Source: Pedobacter kyungheensis
Lineage (GTDB): Bacteria; Bacteroidota; Bacteroidia; Sphingobacteriales; Sphingobacteriaceae
Direction of reading: 5' to 3'
DNA length: 64,000 nt
Assembly (NCBI RefSeq): GCF_000812965.1
Contig: NZ_JSYN01000020.1
Coordinates: forward strand, 1-64,000
In this document: positions 49,624-58,495 of the stretch, piece after piece
Layout: the number at the start of each line of letters is the position of its first letter
Numbering within the stretch: position 1 is the stretch's first letter
Notes under the pieces: model-generated
The model's input: the letters and a program-made list of their open reading frames with translations, nothing else
The model's database searches: none
Told to the model about the DNA's origin: nothing
Translations under genes and position numbers: made by a program

Positions 49624-50457
49624 ATGGAAACGACAAAACGAGTAGCAATTCAGGGTATTAAGGCCTCTTTTCACGAAGAAGCAGCCTACAAATTCTTTGG
49701 TAAAAGCATTGAAACTGTAGAATGTAATTCATTTAAAGAAACCTGCGATAAGCTTGAAAAAAACGAAGCAGATTTCGTGGTAATGGCCATCGAAAACTCC
49801 ATTGCAGGTAGCTTATTGCCAAACTACACCCTGATTCGCGATTATGGTTTCTCGGTTGTTGGTGAGGTGTATTTACCTATCCAATTGCACTTAATGGCTT
49901 TACCTGGTGTAAAATTCGAGGATATTAAAGTGGTAACCTCGCACCCTATCGCCATCCGTCAATGTATTGATTTCTTTTACGATTATCCGCACATTAAAAT
50001 TGTAGAGAGCAATGATACTGCAGCCTGTGCCAAACGCATTCAGGAAGAAAAACTGACAGATACAATGGCGATCGCAAATAACTTAGCCGCAGAACTTTAT
50101 GGCCTAAATATTTTAGAGCGCCGTGTAGAATCGAACAAGAAAAACTATACCCGTTTCCTGATCCTGAAAAAAGACAAAACAGACGAAGGCAAAAAAATAA
50201 ACAAGGCCTCTATCTGTTTCCAGGTTGGACATAAAGCCGGCTCGCTGGCCACCGTGTTAAACATTTTTGCCGAACAGGATGTAAGCTTAACAAAAATACA
50301 ATCTATGCCGGTATTAGGTAAAAGAAACGAATACTACTTTTACGTCGATTTAGAATGGCCAAGCACCGATAAATACGATAAAGCTATCAGGAAGGCATTA
50401 AAATATACCTCGAACTTTAATATCCTTGGCGAATATCAGAAGAACGATAAAGTGTAA
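49624..50457 (+). CDS. pheA: prephenate dehydratase
   Basis: 277 aa from ATG 49624. An in-frame ATG at 49570 lies before the terminator and is rejected. The catalytic domain (about 5-185) has RVAIQGIKASFHEEAAYKFF, FVVMAIENSIAGSLLPNYTL and the conserved Thr/Phe motif NKKNYTRFLIL. The ACT domain (about 195-270) has ICFQVGHKAGSLATVLNIFA and ESMP-like IQSMPVLG, which in this family binds phenylalanine for feedback inhibition. It converts prephenate to phenylpyruvate. No chorismate mutase part here; that activity is fused to the next gene. Confidence 0.94.
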   Translation: METTKRVAIQGIKASFHEEAAYKFFGKSIETVECNSFKETCDKLEKNEADFVVMAIENSIAGSLLPNYTLIRDYGFSVVGEVYLPIQLHLMALPGVKFEDIKVVTSHPIAIRQCIDFFYDYPHIKIVESNDTAACAKRIQEEKLTDTMAIANNLAAELYGLNILERRVESNKKNYTRFLILKKDKTDEGKKINKASICFQVGHKAGSLATVLNIFAEQDVSLTKIQSMPVLGKRNEYYFYVDLEWPSTDKYDKAIRKALKYTSNFNILGEYQKNDKV

Positions 50458-50460
50458 AAA

Positions 50461-50490
50461 GCTGGCAGTAAACAATTTTCAGTTGGCAGT
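50461..50490. repeat. short intergenic repeat, same family as 44972
   Basis: GCTGGCAGTAAACAATTTTC followed by AGTTGGCAGT, an inverted/shuffled arrangement of the words seen at 44972-45069. It lies between pheA and the DAHP synthase gene. Confidence 0.55.
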
Positions 50491-50560
50491 TCAATCCAAC
50501 AATATAACAATTAAACAATTTAAAATATAAACCGGACTCCGGAATTAAATACCAATCATC

Positions 50561-51700
50561 ATGAAACTAAATTTAAACATTCAACCTTTAAACACCTGGT
50601 TAAACACAAACAACGAGCCGTTGTTAATTTCTGGACCATGCAGTGCAGAAACCGAAGAACAATTATTAACTACTGCACATTTATTAGCAGCAACTGGTAA
50701 AGTATCAGTTTTAAGAGCTGGTATCTGGAAGCCACGTACCCGTCCGGGAGAATTTGAAGGTATCGGCAGTATTGGTTTAGAGTGGTTAAAACGCGCTAAA
50801 GCAGAAACTGGTTTACCAACTGCTGTTGAGGTTGCCAATGCAAAACACGTTGAAGAGGCTTTAGCAGCAGGTGTTGATATCCTTTGGATTGGTGCACGTT
50901 CTACTGTAAACCCTTTCACCGTACAGGAAATTGCTGATGCTTTAAAAGGTCATGATGTTCCGGTATTGATTAAAAACCCGGTTAACCCTGATTTACAGTT
51001 ATGGATTGGTGCAATTGAGCGTATCAATGGCGCAGGTATCACTAAAATTGGTGCCATTCACCGTGGTTTCTCTTCATTCGAGAAAAGCTCTTTCCGTAAC
51101 GAACCAATGTGGGAACTTGCTATCCAGTTAAAAACGCTTTGCCCTGATTTACCAATCATCAACGATCCAAGCCACATTTGCGGTAACCGTGAGTTAATCC
51201 CTTACATCTCGCAAAAAGCATTGGATTTAGATATGCAAGGTTTAATGATCGAATCGCACGTTGATCCTTCAGTAGCCTGGACAGATGCTAAGCAACAAGT
51301 TACCCCAGCTGCTTTAGCAGAACTGGTAGACCGCTTAACAGTACGCGAACCAGAAGCACCAAACGAAGCATCTGCCGATAAATTAGCTGACTTACGTAAA
51401 TCAATCGATAAAATTGATGATATCTTATTACAGAAATTAGGTGAGCGTATGGCGATTGTTGCTAAAATTGGTGAATTTAAACGCGATAACCAGGTAACTA
51501 TTTTACAGGTTAACCGTTGGGATGCCATCATCCAAAAAGGTCAGGCTTTTGCAAAAGCATTAAAATTAGACTTAAACTTTACCGAAAAATTCTTAGAATT
51601 GGTACACGGTGAGTCAATCCGCAAGCAAACTGAAATCATGAACGCTGGCAAAGCTGAGCAAGGCATTGCTGCTGAGCAACATAGCGAAGTTAAAGCATAG
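50561..51700 (+). CDS. bifunctional DAHP synthase / chorismate mutase
   Basis: 379 aa. The N-terminal about 265 residues are a KDPG-aldolase-like DAHP synthase (LLISGPCSAETEEQLLTTAH; LRAGIWKPRTRPGEFEGIG; KNPVNPDLQLWIGAIERING; INDPSHICGNRELIP). Residues about 275-360 are an AroQ-type chorismate mutase (LADLRKSIDKIDDILLQKLG, ERMAIVAKIGEFKRDNQVTI, VHGESIRKQTEIM). It makes DAHP at the pathway entrance and prephenate at the branch point. The fusion allows the mutase part to sense prephenate or chorismate for feedback control in related enzymes. It lies 103 bp downstream of pheA. Confidence 0.94.
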   Translation: MKLNLNIQPLNTWLNTNNEPLLISGPCSAETEEQLLTTAHLLAATGKVSVLRAGIWKPRTRPGEFEGIGSIGLEWLKRAKAETGLPTAVEVANAKHVEEALAAGVDILWIGARSTVNPFTVQEIADALKGHDVPVLIKNPVNPDLQLWIGAIERINGAGITKIGAIHRGFSSFEKSSFRNEPMWELAIQLKTLCPDLPIINDPSHICGNRELIPYISQKALDLDMQGLMIESHVDPSVAWTDAKQQVTPAALAELVDRLTVREPEAPNEASADKLADLRKSIDKIDDILLQKLGERMAIVAKIGEFKRDNQVTILQVNRWDAIIQKGQAFAKALKLDLNFTEKFLELVHGESIRKQTEIMNAGKAEQGIAAEQHSEVKA

Positions 51701-51748
51701 GTAAGCTTAAAGCTCAAAGACTAAAGCTAAAAGCGGCGTCTGACAGCG

Positions 51749-51825
51749 ATGTCATCCTGAGCTTGTCGAAGGAATGTGACGATTAACAATATATAATGAA
51801 GTGTCAGATGTTTCCATCTGACACT
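51749..51825. repeat. dispersed repeat word and perfect hairpin
   Basis: TGTCATCCTGAGCTTGTCGA (51750 on) followed by AGGA is a word I know as widespread in bacterial intergenic DNA, notably Bacteroidota. Next to it, AGTGTCAGATG (51800-51810) and CATCTGACACT (51815-51825) form a perfect 11-bp stem with a four-base loop, without a T-run. Confidence 0.6.
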
Positions 51826-51852
51826 TACATTTGAGCATAAAACAGAACTAAA

Positions 51853-53142
51853 ATGTCAAAAAATGCCTTAGTTTCTTTTAAAGGAACCAAGAATATTAAC
51901 ACGGAAATCCAATTAACAGGCTCTAAAAGCGAATGCAACAGGGCGTTAATTATAAGCGCTTTAAGCAAGAAACTGGTTAAAGTAGAAAATCTTTCCAATG
52001 CGGCCGATACGGTAACATTAAATGGTATTCTAAGTAAGTTGGGAGTTGAGGGTAGTGAGTTGGAAGGAGATGCTAAACCGAAAACTGCAAACTCCGAACT
52101 GGTTGATGTAGGACCTGCAGGTACTGCAATGCGTTTTCTTTCGGCTTATCTTTCGGCAAAAAACGGTAATTTCCTGTTAACCGGAACCGAGCGTATGAAA
52201 CAACGCCCAATCGGTATTCTGGCCGAAGCGCTTAAAAAAATCGGTGCAAACATTTCTTATGCAGAAAACGAGGGTTTTCCCCCACTAAATATTATCGGTC
52301 CATTGGATCAGAAAACTGCCCAGGTAAAAATTAAAGGCGATATCAGCAGTCAGTACATTTCTGCCTTGTTGATGATCGCTCCTGTACTACCTCAAGGCTT
52401 AACATTAGAAATTGAGGGCGAACTTACTTCTAAGCCTTATGTAGATATGACTTTAGATATGCTTGCAGAAGTGGGTATTGCACACAGCTGGAACGGAAAT
52501 TCAATCTCTATTGAACCGCAGGCTTTTAAGCCAGGCACTTTGGTTGTTGAACCGGATTGGAGTGCTGCATCTTACTGGTACAGCATTGCTGCATTAGCCG
52601 ATGAAGCCGAAATCAGCCTACCGGCTTTAAAAGATAAAAGCTTGCAGGGCGATAGCCAGATCCAGAAAATCATGAAAATTTTTGGCATCGCAACCAGCAA
52701 AACAGAAAAAGGGATTTCGATCAGCAACCTGGGCTTATCTTTAGATACCAATCAGGTGTTAGACCTTAAAACCTGCCCGGATTTGGCACAAACCATTGTG
52801 GTTATTGCAGCTGCATTGGGCAAAAACATGGCTTTTACAGGCTTAGAGACCTTAAAAATCAAAGAAACCGACCGTATTGCCGCATTACAAAACGAACTGG
52901 CTAAAATCGGTGTTACTTTAACAGAAGATAACCTGGTTTATACTTTAAATACCGACAACCTTCATTTCCCTGATAAAATTACCATTGCAACCTACGAGGA
53001 CCACCGTATGGCAATGGCCTTTGCTCCACTTGCCCTACTCATCAACGAAGTTGAAATTGAGGAAATGCAGGTTGTAGAAAAATCTTATCCGTATTACTGG
53101 GAGGATTTGAAAAAGGCGGGATTCGAGATACAGGAGATTTGA
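51853..53142 (+). CDS. aroA: EPSP synthase (3-phosphoshikimate 1-carboxyvinyltransferase)
   Basis: 429 aa. Joins PEP to shikimate 3-phosphate. LTGSKSECNRALIISAL (about 21-37; substrate Lys/Ser/Arg), DVGPAGTAMRFLSAYLS (about 87-103), ISSQYISALLMIAP, and LKIKETDRIAALQNELAKIG (about 334-353) with the YEDHRMAMAFAPLAL loop are all present. The Ala in GPAGTA replaces the Asn of the class I motif, so it belongs to a divergent Bacteroidota type. Third gene of the aromatic cluster. Confidence 0.94.
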   Translation: MSKNALVSFKGTKNINTEIQLTGSKSECNRALIISALSKKLVKVENLSNAADTVTLNGILSKLGVEGSELEGDAKPKTANSELVDVGPAGTAMRFLSAYLSAKNGNFLLTGTERMKQRPIGILAEALKKIGANISYAENEGFPPLNIIGPLDQKTAQVKIKGDISSQYISALLMIAPVLPQGLTLEIEGELTSKPYVDMTLDMLAEVGIAHSWNGNSISIEPQAFKPGTLVVEPDWSAASYWYSIAALADEAEISLPALKDKSLQGDSQIQKIMKIFGIATSKTEKGISISNLGLSLDTNQVLDLKTCPDLAQTIVVIAAALGKNMAFTGLETLKIKETDRIAALQNELAKIGVTLTEDNLVYTLNTDNLHFPDKITIATYEDHRMAMAFAPLALLINEVEIEEMQVVEKSYPYYWEDLKKAGFEIQEI

Positions 53143-53310
53143 GAAGTGAGATGTGAGACGGTAGATATGAGATAATAGACAGAGAAAATTCTTATATCTC
53201 AACGCTAACAGCTGGAGTAAAATAATTAACCTTAAAAAATTGAAGTTTAGACATGATAACCGGGATATTTCTCCTGCTTCATATCTAACTTCTAACATCT
53301 AAAATAAAAT

Positions 53311-54408
53311 ATGGCAGGTAACTCTTTCGGACAACTTTTTCGCATCACTACCTTTGGCGAATCTCATGGCGTAGCTATTGGTGTAATTATCGATGGCTGT
53401 CCGGCACAATTGGATATTGATATGGATTTTATCCAGTCAGAACTGGATAAACGCAGACCCGGTCAGTCGAAAATTACAACGCAAAGAAAAGAAAGCGATA
53501 CCGTTCAGGTGTTATCGGGTATTTTTGAAGGAAAAAGTACCGGAACGCCAATTGCCTTGCTTATTCCAAACGAAGACCAGCGCTCTAAAGATTATGGCCA
53601 CAATGTTGATGTGTATCGTCCGAGCCATGCCGACTATGTTTACGATGCCAAATACGGTATCCGCGATCACCGTGGCGGAGGCCGTTCATCGGCGCGCGAA
53701 ACTGCTGCCCGCGTAGCCGCAGGTGCAATTGCCAAGCTATTCTTAAAACAACAAGGCATTGAGATATTTGCACATGTAACTGCAGTAGGAACCATTGAAG
53801 CTCCAAATCTGGAAAGCAACGATTTATCTGCTTTACTTCAAATCAGGGAAGAAAATATTGTACGTTGTGCCGATCCCGCCACTGCACACGAAATGGTCGA
53901 ATTTATTGATGCTGTACGCAAAGATGGAGATACTGTTGGCGGAAAGATCAGTTGTGTGGTAAAAGGCTGCCCTGCCGGATTAGGAGAACCTGTTTTTGAT
54001 AAGTTACATGCCGATTTAGGCAAAGCCATGTTAAGCATTAATGCCGTTCATGGTTTTGAGTATGGCTCTGGCTTTGCAGGCAGCGAATTAAGAGGTTCGC
54101 AGCATAACGATATCCCTCAGCCTAAAGCAGCCGACTCGAAAGTATTTAAAACCACTACCAATTATGCGGGTGGTATTTTAGGTGGCATTTCGAACGGGAT
54201 GGATATTACTTTTAAAGTGGCTTTTAAACCTGTTGCCACCATTATGCACAACCAGCAAACCATTAATGCCGCCGGCGAAGCTGCCGAAATTAAAGGTAAA
54301 GGCCGTCACGATCCTTGTGTGGTACCTCGCGCTGTTGTTATTGTAGAAGCTATGGCTGCTTTGGTTTTGGCCGATCAGTTTTTAAGAAATAAAGTAAGTA
54401 CCTTATAA
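53311..54408 (+). CDS. aroC: chorismate synthase
   Basis: 365 aa. FMN-dependent conversion of EPSP to chorismate, the last common step. GNSFGQLFRITTFGESHGVA (residues 3-22), RRPGQSKITTQRKESD, YGIRDHRGGGRSSARETAAR (about 112-131) and GKGRHDPCVVPRAVVIVEAM (about 330-349) are the family signatures. Separated from aroA by 168 bp rich in short purine repeats, so it may have its own promoter. Confidence 0.96.
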   Translation: MAGNSFGQLFRITTFGESHGVAIGVIIDGCPAQLDIDMDFIQSELDKRRPGQSKITTQRKESDTVQVLSGIFEGKSTGTPIALLIPNEDQRSKDYGHNVDVYRPSHADYVYDAKYGIRDHRGGGRSSARETAARVAAGAIAKLFLKQQGIEIFAHVTAVGTIEAPNLESNDLSALLQIREENIVRCADPATAHEMVEFIDAVRKDGDTVGGKISCVVKGCPAGLGEPVFDKLHADLGKAMLSINAVHGFEYGSGFAGSELRGSQHNDIPQPKAADSKVFKTTTNYAGGILGGISNGMDITFKVAFKPVATIMHNQQTINAAGEAAEIKGKGRHDPCVVPRAVVIVEAMAALVLADQFLRNKVSTL

Positions 54409-54413
54409 ATCCT

Positions 54414-55025
54414 ATGATGAGATTCCTGCCTGTTCTACTCGTTTTTATCAGTATAAATGCCTTTGCACAAAGCTATTCAGCAAAAATCGCAAAGCACAGG
54501 GAAGCGTACAAACAGGATTTTATTACCGACAGCCGATCTCCATTAAAGAAAAAAGATCTCGAAAATCTTCATTTCTACGATGCAGACAGTACTTATAAAG
54601 TTTTGGCTGATGTAACACTGCTGCAAAACGAAAAAGTTTTCAAAATGCCGACCTACGATGGCACCAGCAGCGATTATTACCGGTATGCACATGTGAATTT
54701 CAGCTTAAATGGTAAAAAACTACAAATGACTTTATACAAAAGTGTTGCGCTATCGGCCAACCCGGTGTACAAAGATCATCTGTTTTTGCCTTTTACCGAT
54801 GAAACCAATGGCAAAATCACTTATGGAGGTGGCAGGTATATTGATTTGGATAGCAAAGCAATTACAAACAACCAGATTGAAATAGATTTTAACAAGGCGT
54901 ACAATCCGTATTGTGCTTATAGCGAGGGCTATCGTTGTCCGGTTCCACCCCAAGAAAACGACTTACAACTGGCGGTAGCAGCAGGCGAAAAGTTATACAC
55001 CGGCGAAAAGAAACACCGCAAATAG
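54414..55025 (+). CDS. secreted DUF1684 protein
   Basis: 203 aa with signal peptide (about 1-19, ending AFAQ); ATG 54417 is an equally possible start. The DUF1684 signature is clear: NEKVFKMPTYDGTSSDYYRY, HLFLPFTDETNGKITYGGGR, YIDL and IDFNKAYNPYCAYSEGYRCP near the end. Function unknown; the two Cys in the last motif may form a disulfide. It begins five bases after the aroC stop and is probably cotranscribed. Confidence 0.87.
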   Translation: MMRFLPVLLVFISINAFAQSYSAKIAKHREAYKQDFITDSRSPLKKKDLENLHFYDADSTYKVLADVTLLQNEKVFKMPTYDGTSSDYYRYAHVNFSLNGKKLQMTLYKSVALSANPVYKDHLFLPFTDETNGKITYGGGRYIDLDSKAITNNQIEIDFNKAYNPYCAYSEGYRCPVPPQENDLQLAVAAGEKLYTGEKKHRK

Positions 55026-55146
55026 TTCCCGATCGGGGATTGATAAAAAATTAAGGGGATTTACACAATAATTCACATTTTCAATTAAATTTGAAACATT
55101 AAGTGTAAATCCCTTGTTCTCTAACTAAATTAAGTACTATCCCTAA

Positions 55147-55899
55147 ATGACCTACAACTGCCTAATTGTTGATGACAACGAAATAGAAAGAGATGCAATT
55201 GAAATGCACCTTAAAAAAATCCCTTCATTAAACATTTTAGCAGTTTGTAGTAACGGAATCGAGGCCTCACAAATCCTGGCTTCAACCAAGGTTGACATTG
55301 TTTATTCGGACATTGACATGCCTGAGCTTTCGGGGATGGATTTGATGAAAAGCCTTAAAAAACAGCCTTTATTTATATTTATTACTTCATATAGCGAGTA
55401 TGCTGCCGAAAGTTTTAACCTCGATGCTTTAGATTTTATTGTAAAGCCGGCTACCTTTGAGCGCATACTTAAAGCCACCAATAAGGCTATTGAATACCTT
55501 GAACTTAAAAAACTGGTTGGAAAGGAAACTTCTCAGGATGAACAACCTGTTGGAGAAGAAGATGATCACTTCTTTTTCAGGGAAACCAAAGGCATTACCA
55601 AATTAAAGTATGATGATGTGATTTACATCGAAAGTATGGGCGATTTTTCGAAGCTGTTTACCAGCACCGATAAGCACGTAATTTTAGTTAGCCTGAAGAA
55701 CCTGGAGAAACAATTGCCGGCTAAACTTTTTGCCCGCGTGCACAAGCAGTATATCATTAACGTTAACCACATTGCTACCTTAACCAATCACGAGGTACAT
55801 TTAGATCACAATTTTACCGTACCCATCAGTGCAACTAACAGACAGGAACTGTTAGAAAAATCGATTGATAAGAAAATCCTTTCGCGTTTTTTAAAGTAG
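55147..55899 (+). CDS. LytTR-family response regulator
   Basis: 250 aa. Receiver domain 1-120: NCLIVDDNEIERDAIEMHLK, phospho-acceptor Asp in VYSDIDMPELSGMDL (about Asp58) and DFIVKPATFERIL (Lys). LytTR DNA-binding domain about 150-250: YDDVIYIESMGDFSKLF, ARVHKQYIINVNHIA, and NFTVPISATNRQELL. It binds 9-10-bp direct repeats spaced about two turns. The stop codon directly abuts the stop of the convergent histidine kinase gene, which is the likely partner. Confidence 0.92.
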   Translation: MTYNCLIVDDNEIERDAIEMHLKKIPSLNILAVCSNGIEASQILASTKVDIVYSDIDMPELSGMDLMKSLKKQPLFIFITSYSEYAAESFNLDALDFIVKPATFERILKATNKAIEYLELKKLVGKETSQDEQPVGEEDDHFFFRETKGITKLKYDDVIYIESMGDFSKLFTSTDKHVILVSLKNLEKQLPAKLFARVHKQYIINVNHIATLTNHEVHLDHNFTVPISATNRQELLEKSIDKKILSRFLK

Positions 55900-58215
55900 T
55901 TATCTACCGAGTAAAATCTTAAAGTAACTCCCTCCTGCCACATTAACACCGGCAGTAATTTTACCGTTCATGAGGGCGATAAATGTTCTGCATAGCAACA
56001 AACCCAATCCTGTACCTTTTTCTTTATTGGTGCCCGGCGTACTTAGCCCGCCACCAAGATAACCTGGTTTATTAAAATGATCGATTTGAACCGGGGTTAA
56101 GCCAATACCATTATCAGCAATTTTAATTTCCAGGTGGTTGGATCCATTAACCGAGCTTACCTCAATTGCTCCTCCATTTGGGGTAAATTTAATGGCATTA
56201 TTCACCAGGTTTCGGATTACCAGGCTAAGCATATTGGCATCGGCCAAACAAGTGATTCCGTCAGGAATTACGTTTTGCAATTTCAGCTCCTTTTCATTGG
56301 CCTGATCCTGTAGCGAACCAAGCACCTCGTTTACCAGGCTTTGAATATCCAGTGTTTCTAAACAAGGATTAAAACCATGCATCTGGCTGGCAGCCCAATT
56401 GAGCAGGTTTTCCATCATGGTAGAAGTATAGGTCAAATTGTTTTTCAGCGATGCTGCGTAACGGTTTAACTTCTCCTGTTCAATGTTTCCACCCTCCAGC
56501 AGTTGCATAAACGAAATAAGCGAATTAACAGGGGTACGCATATCATGGCTCACCACACTAAAAATGCGGTCTTTCACCTTACTCAACTGCTCCAGTTCGC
56601 GTTTTTGCGTATTGATAATTTTATTAAGCCTGGTTGTTTTGCGCTGGTTAAAATAAATTACCACAGCGATAATCAGAATTAAGGTAATGGCAATGGTAAG
56701 CAGTAATTTTACACGTTCATCAAGCTTAATCTGCTGACGCTGCTTATTAATTTCCTTGTCTTTTACTTCGGCAGCCATTTGTGCCTGGAATTTAACTTTT
56801 TCAAATTTGCTTTCCTGCGCCAAACGCTGGAAATCCAGATCGGCCTTTGCCTTTTGAAAGGTAAGTAAATCCAAGGCCTTTTCCTTATCGCTCAGGGCCA
56901 GCTGCTGCCGCTTTAACACCAATTCCTGTTGCTGCCTTTTCAGTTCACCTTCGGTAATTTTTTGTTTGAGCAGGTAATCGCGTTCCTTAACACTAAAATC
57001 GAGCTGCATTTGCCTCCTGGTAATCTCCTTTTCCTTTTCCTTGTCGAAAATTTGATCTCTTGCGCCGATATACTGTCTGTAATAAGCCAATGCCTTGTTG
57101 TAATCTTTCTTTTTTTCGTAAACTGCACTTAAGCCCAAACACGATTCTTTCTCGATATCGAGCAACCGGTTTTCTTCGGCAATTTTTAAGCTGTGGTTAA
57201 GTAAAACAATGGCATTGCCCAAATCATTTTCTTTTTGGTAATAGTTACCCAGCGCATATAAACTGGAGGCATAACTTTCCTGATCTTCGCCATCCCTGCT
57301 CAGTTCTACCGATTTCTGGTAAGATTTTAAAGCTTGTTCCTGCTGCCCTACCGAACTATATAAATCGGCCAGATTACGTTTAACACTGGCTATCAAACCT
57401 GTATCTTCTATTGCTTCCGATACCTTTAAAGACTTATTGTAATACTCCAGTGCCAATTTTATCTTTTGGTCAGGTGAAACATTCATTTCCGTTAATTCAC
57501 GGTCTGAAGCTTCGAAATAATTGCTGCCAATTAAACCATAAACAACGGCTACCCCGCGTGAATTTTCGCCTTCCTGGGCAAATACTTTTAAGGCCATTTT
57601 AAGATAAACCAGCGCCTGACTCTGGTTGCCCAAACTTTGATAAATGCCCGAAATATTGGTATAGCAACTTGCCATATCGGTCTCGTTACCCAGTTTCTGG
57701 TAAATGGTAATCGCTTTCTGGTTCACCTCCAAAGCTTTAACATAATCGGGTATACTGCCATATAAAGCACCCAGATTAAGATAGGTACCGGCGGTCATAT
57801 CCAAATTGCCTACAGCGGTAAATTCAGTAACGGCAATCAGGTAATTCTCTTCAGCTTTTTGGTAATTAGACCTGCCATGGTACATTAAAGCCCTTCGGTA
57901 ATAAGCCATCGCCGAAAATTTCTTCATGTTTTTTTCGTGCGAAAGCTGAATACTTTTATTGAGGAATTCTTCGGCTTTATCTACATTTTTCATCCGCATG
58001 TACTGGCGGTAAATCTCAGTCAGGATTTTTATTTTAGATGAATCGGTCTTCAGATTTCTTTCGTTCAGATATAAAAGACTGTCGAGCTTTTTTTGTGAAG
58101 CATTGGTTTGCGCAAAGCCTTTTAAGCCCAGAAATAAAAACAAAGTAAATGCAATACCTATCTTACAGAAATAAGCTTTATTTATCAACCAGCTGAAAAC
58201 AAGACTTTTACTCAT
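55900..58215 (-). CDS. TPR-containing sensor histidine kinase
   Basis: 771 aa. Export signal or first membrane segment at about 17-36; TPR array at about 60-400 (AMAYYRRALMYHGRSNYQKA, AGTYLNLGALYGSIPDYVKA and repeats); a long charged coiled coil; one transmembrane helix (LLLTIAITLILIIAVVIYF, about 505-523); HisKA with SVVSHDMRTPVNSLISFM (His near 557); HATPase with VIRNLVNNAIKFTPNGG, DNGIGL and KGTGLGLLLC. The TPR part probably senses a periplasmic ligand or partner. Convergent to the LytTR regulator with zero intergenic bases. Confidence 0.92.
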   Translation of the reverse strand: MSKSLVFSWLINKAYFCKIGIAFTLFLFLGLKGFAQTNASQKKLDSLLYLNERNLKTDSSKIKILTEIYRQYMRMKNVDKAEEFLNKSIQLSHEKNMKKFSAMAYYRRALMYHGRSNYQKAEENYLIAVTEFTAVGNLDMTAGTYLNLGALYGSIPDYVKALEVNQKAITIYQKLGNETDMASCYTNISGIYQSLGNQSQALVYLKMALKVFAQEGENSRGVAVVYGLIGSNYFEASDRELTEMNVSPDQKIKLALEYYNKSLKVSEAIEDTGLIASVKRNLADLYSSVGQQEQALKSYQKSVELSRDGEDQESYASSLYALGNYYQKENDLGNAIVLLNHSLKIAEENRLLDIEKESCLGLSAVYEKKKDYNKALAYYRQYIGARDQIFDKEKEKEITRRQMQLDFSVKERDYLLKQKITEGELKRQQQELVLKRQQLALSDKEKALDLLTFQKAKADLDFQRLAQESKFEKVKFQAQMAAEVKDKEINKQRQQIKLDERVKLLLTIAITLILIIAVVIYFNQRKTTRLNKIINTQKRELEQLSKVKDRIFSVVSHDMRTPVNSLISFMQLLEGGNIEQEKLNRYAASLKNNLTYTSTMMENLLNWAASQMHGFNPCLETLDIQSLVNEVLGSLQDQANEKELKLQNVIPDGITCLADANMLSLVIRNLVNNAIKFTPNGGAIEVSSVNGSNHLEIKIADNGIGLTPVQIDHFNKPGYLGGGLSTPGTNKEKGTGLGLLLCRTFIALMNGKITAGVNVAGGSYFKILLGR

Positions 58216-58495
58216 CCTAAAATAAAAACTATTGATTATTTATTAGGGATAAACAAAAAACTTGCATCATGCAGCAATCTCCAATGGGGATGACTTGGAA
58301 CATACTGAAATAACAAAAAATAGGGTTTGGTATATAAATGTATGTAAAAATCTGATCATTTGGGTAATCAAATGTTTACGCTGTAGCTAAAAACGCAGCC
58401 TGTTTATGTCGAACAAGAACACAAAACACCCATAATTAAATGATTAACAATCACTTAACAGAAGACGCTCCTCTAAAACAAATTAATCAACAGCC

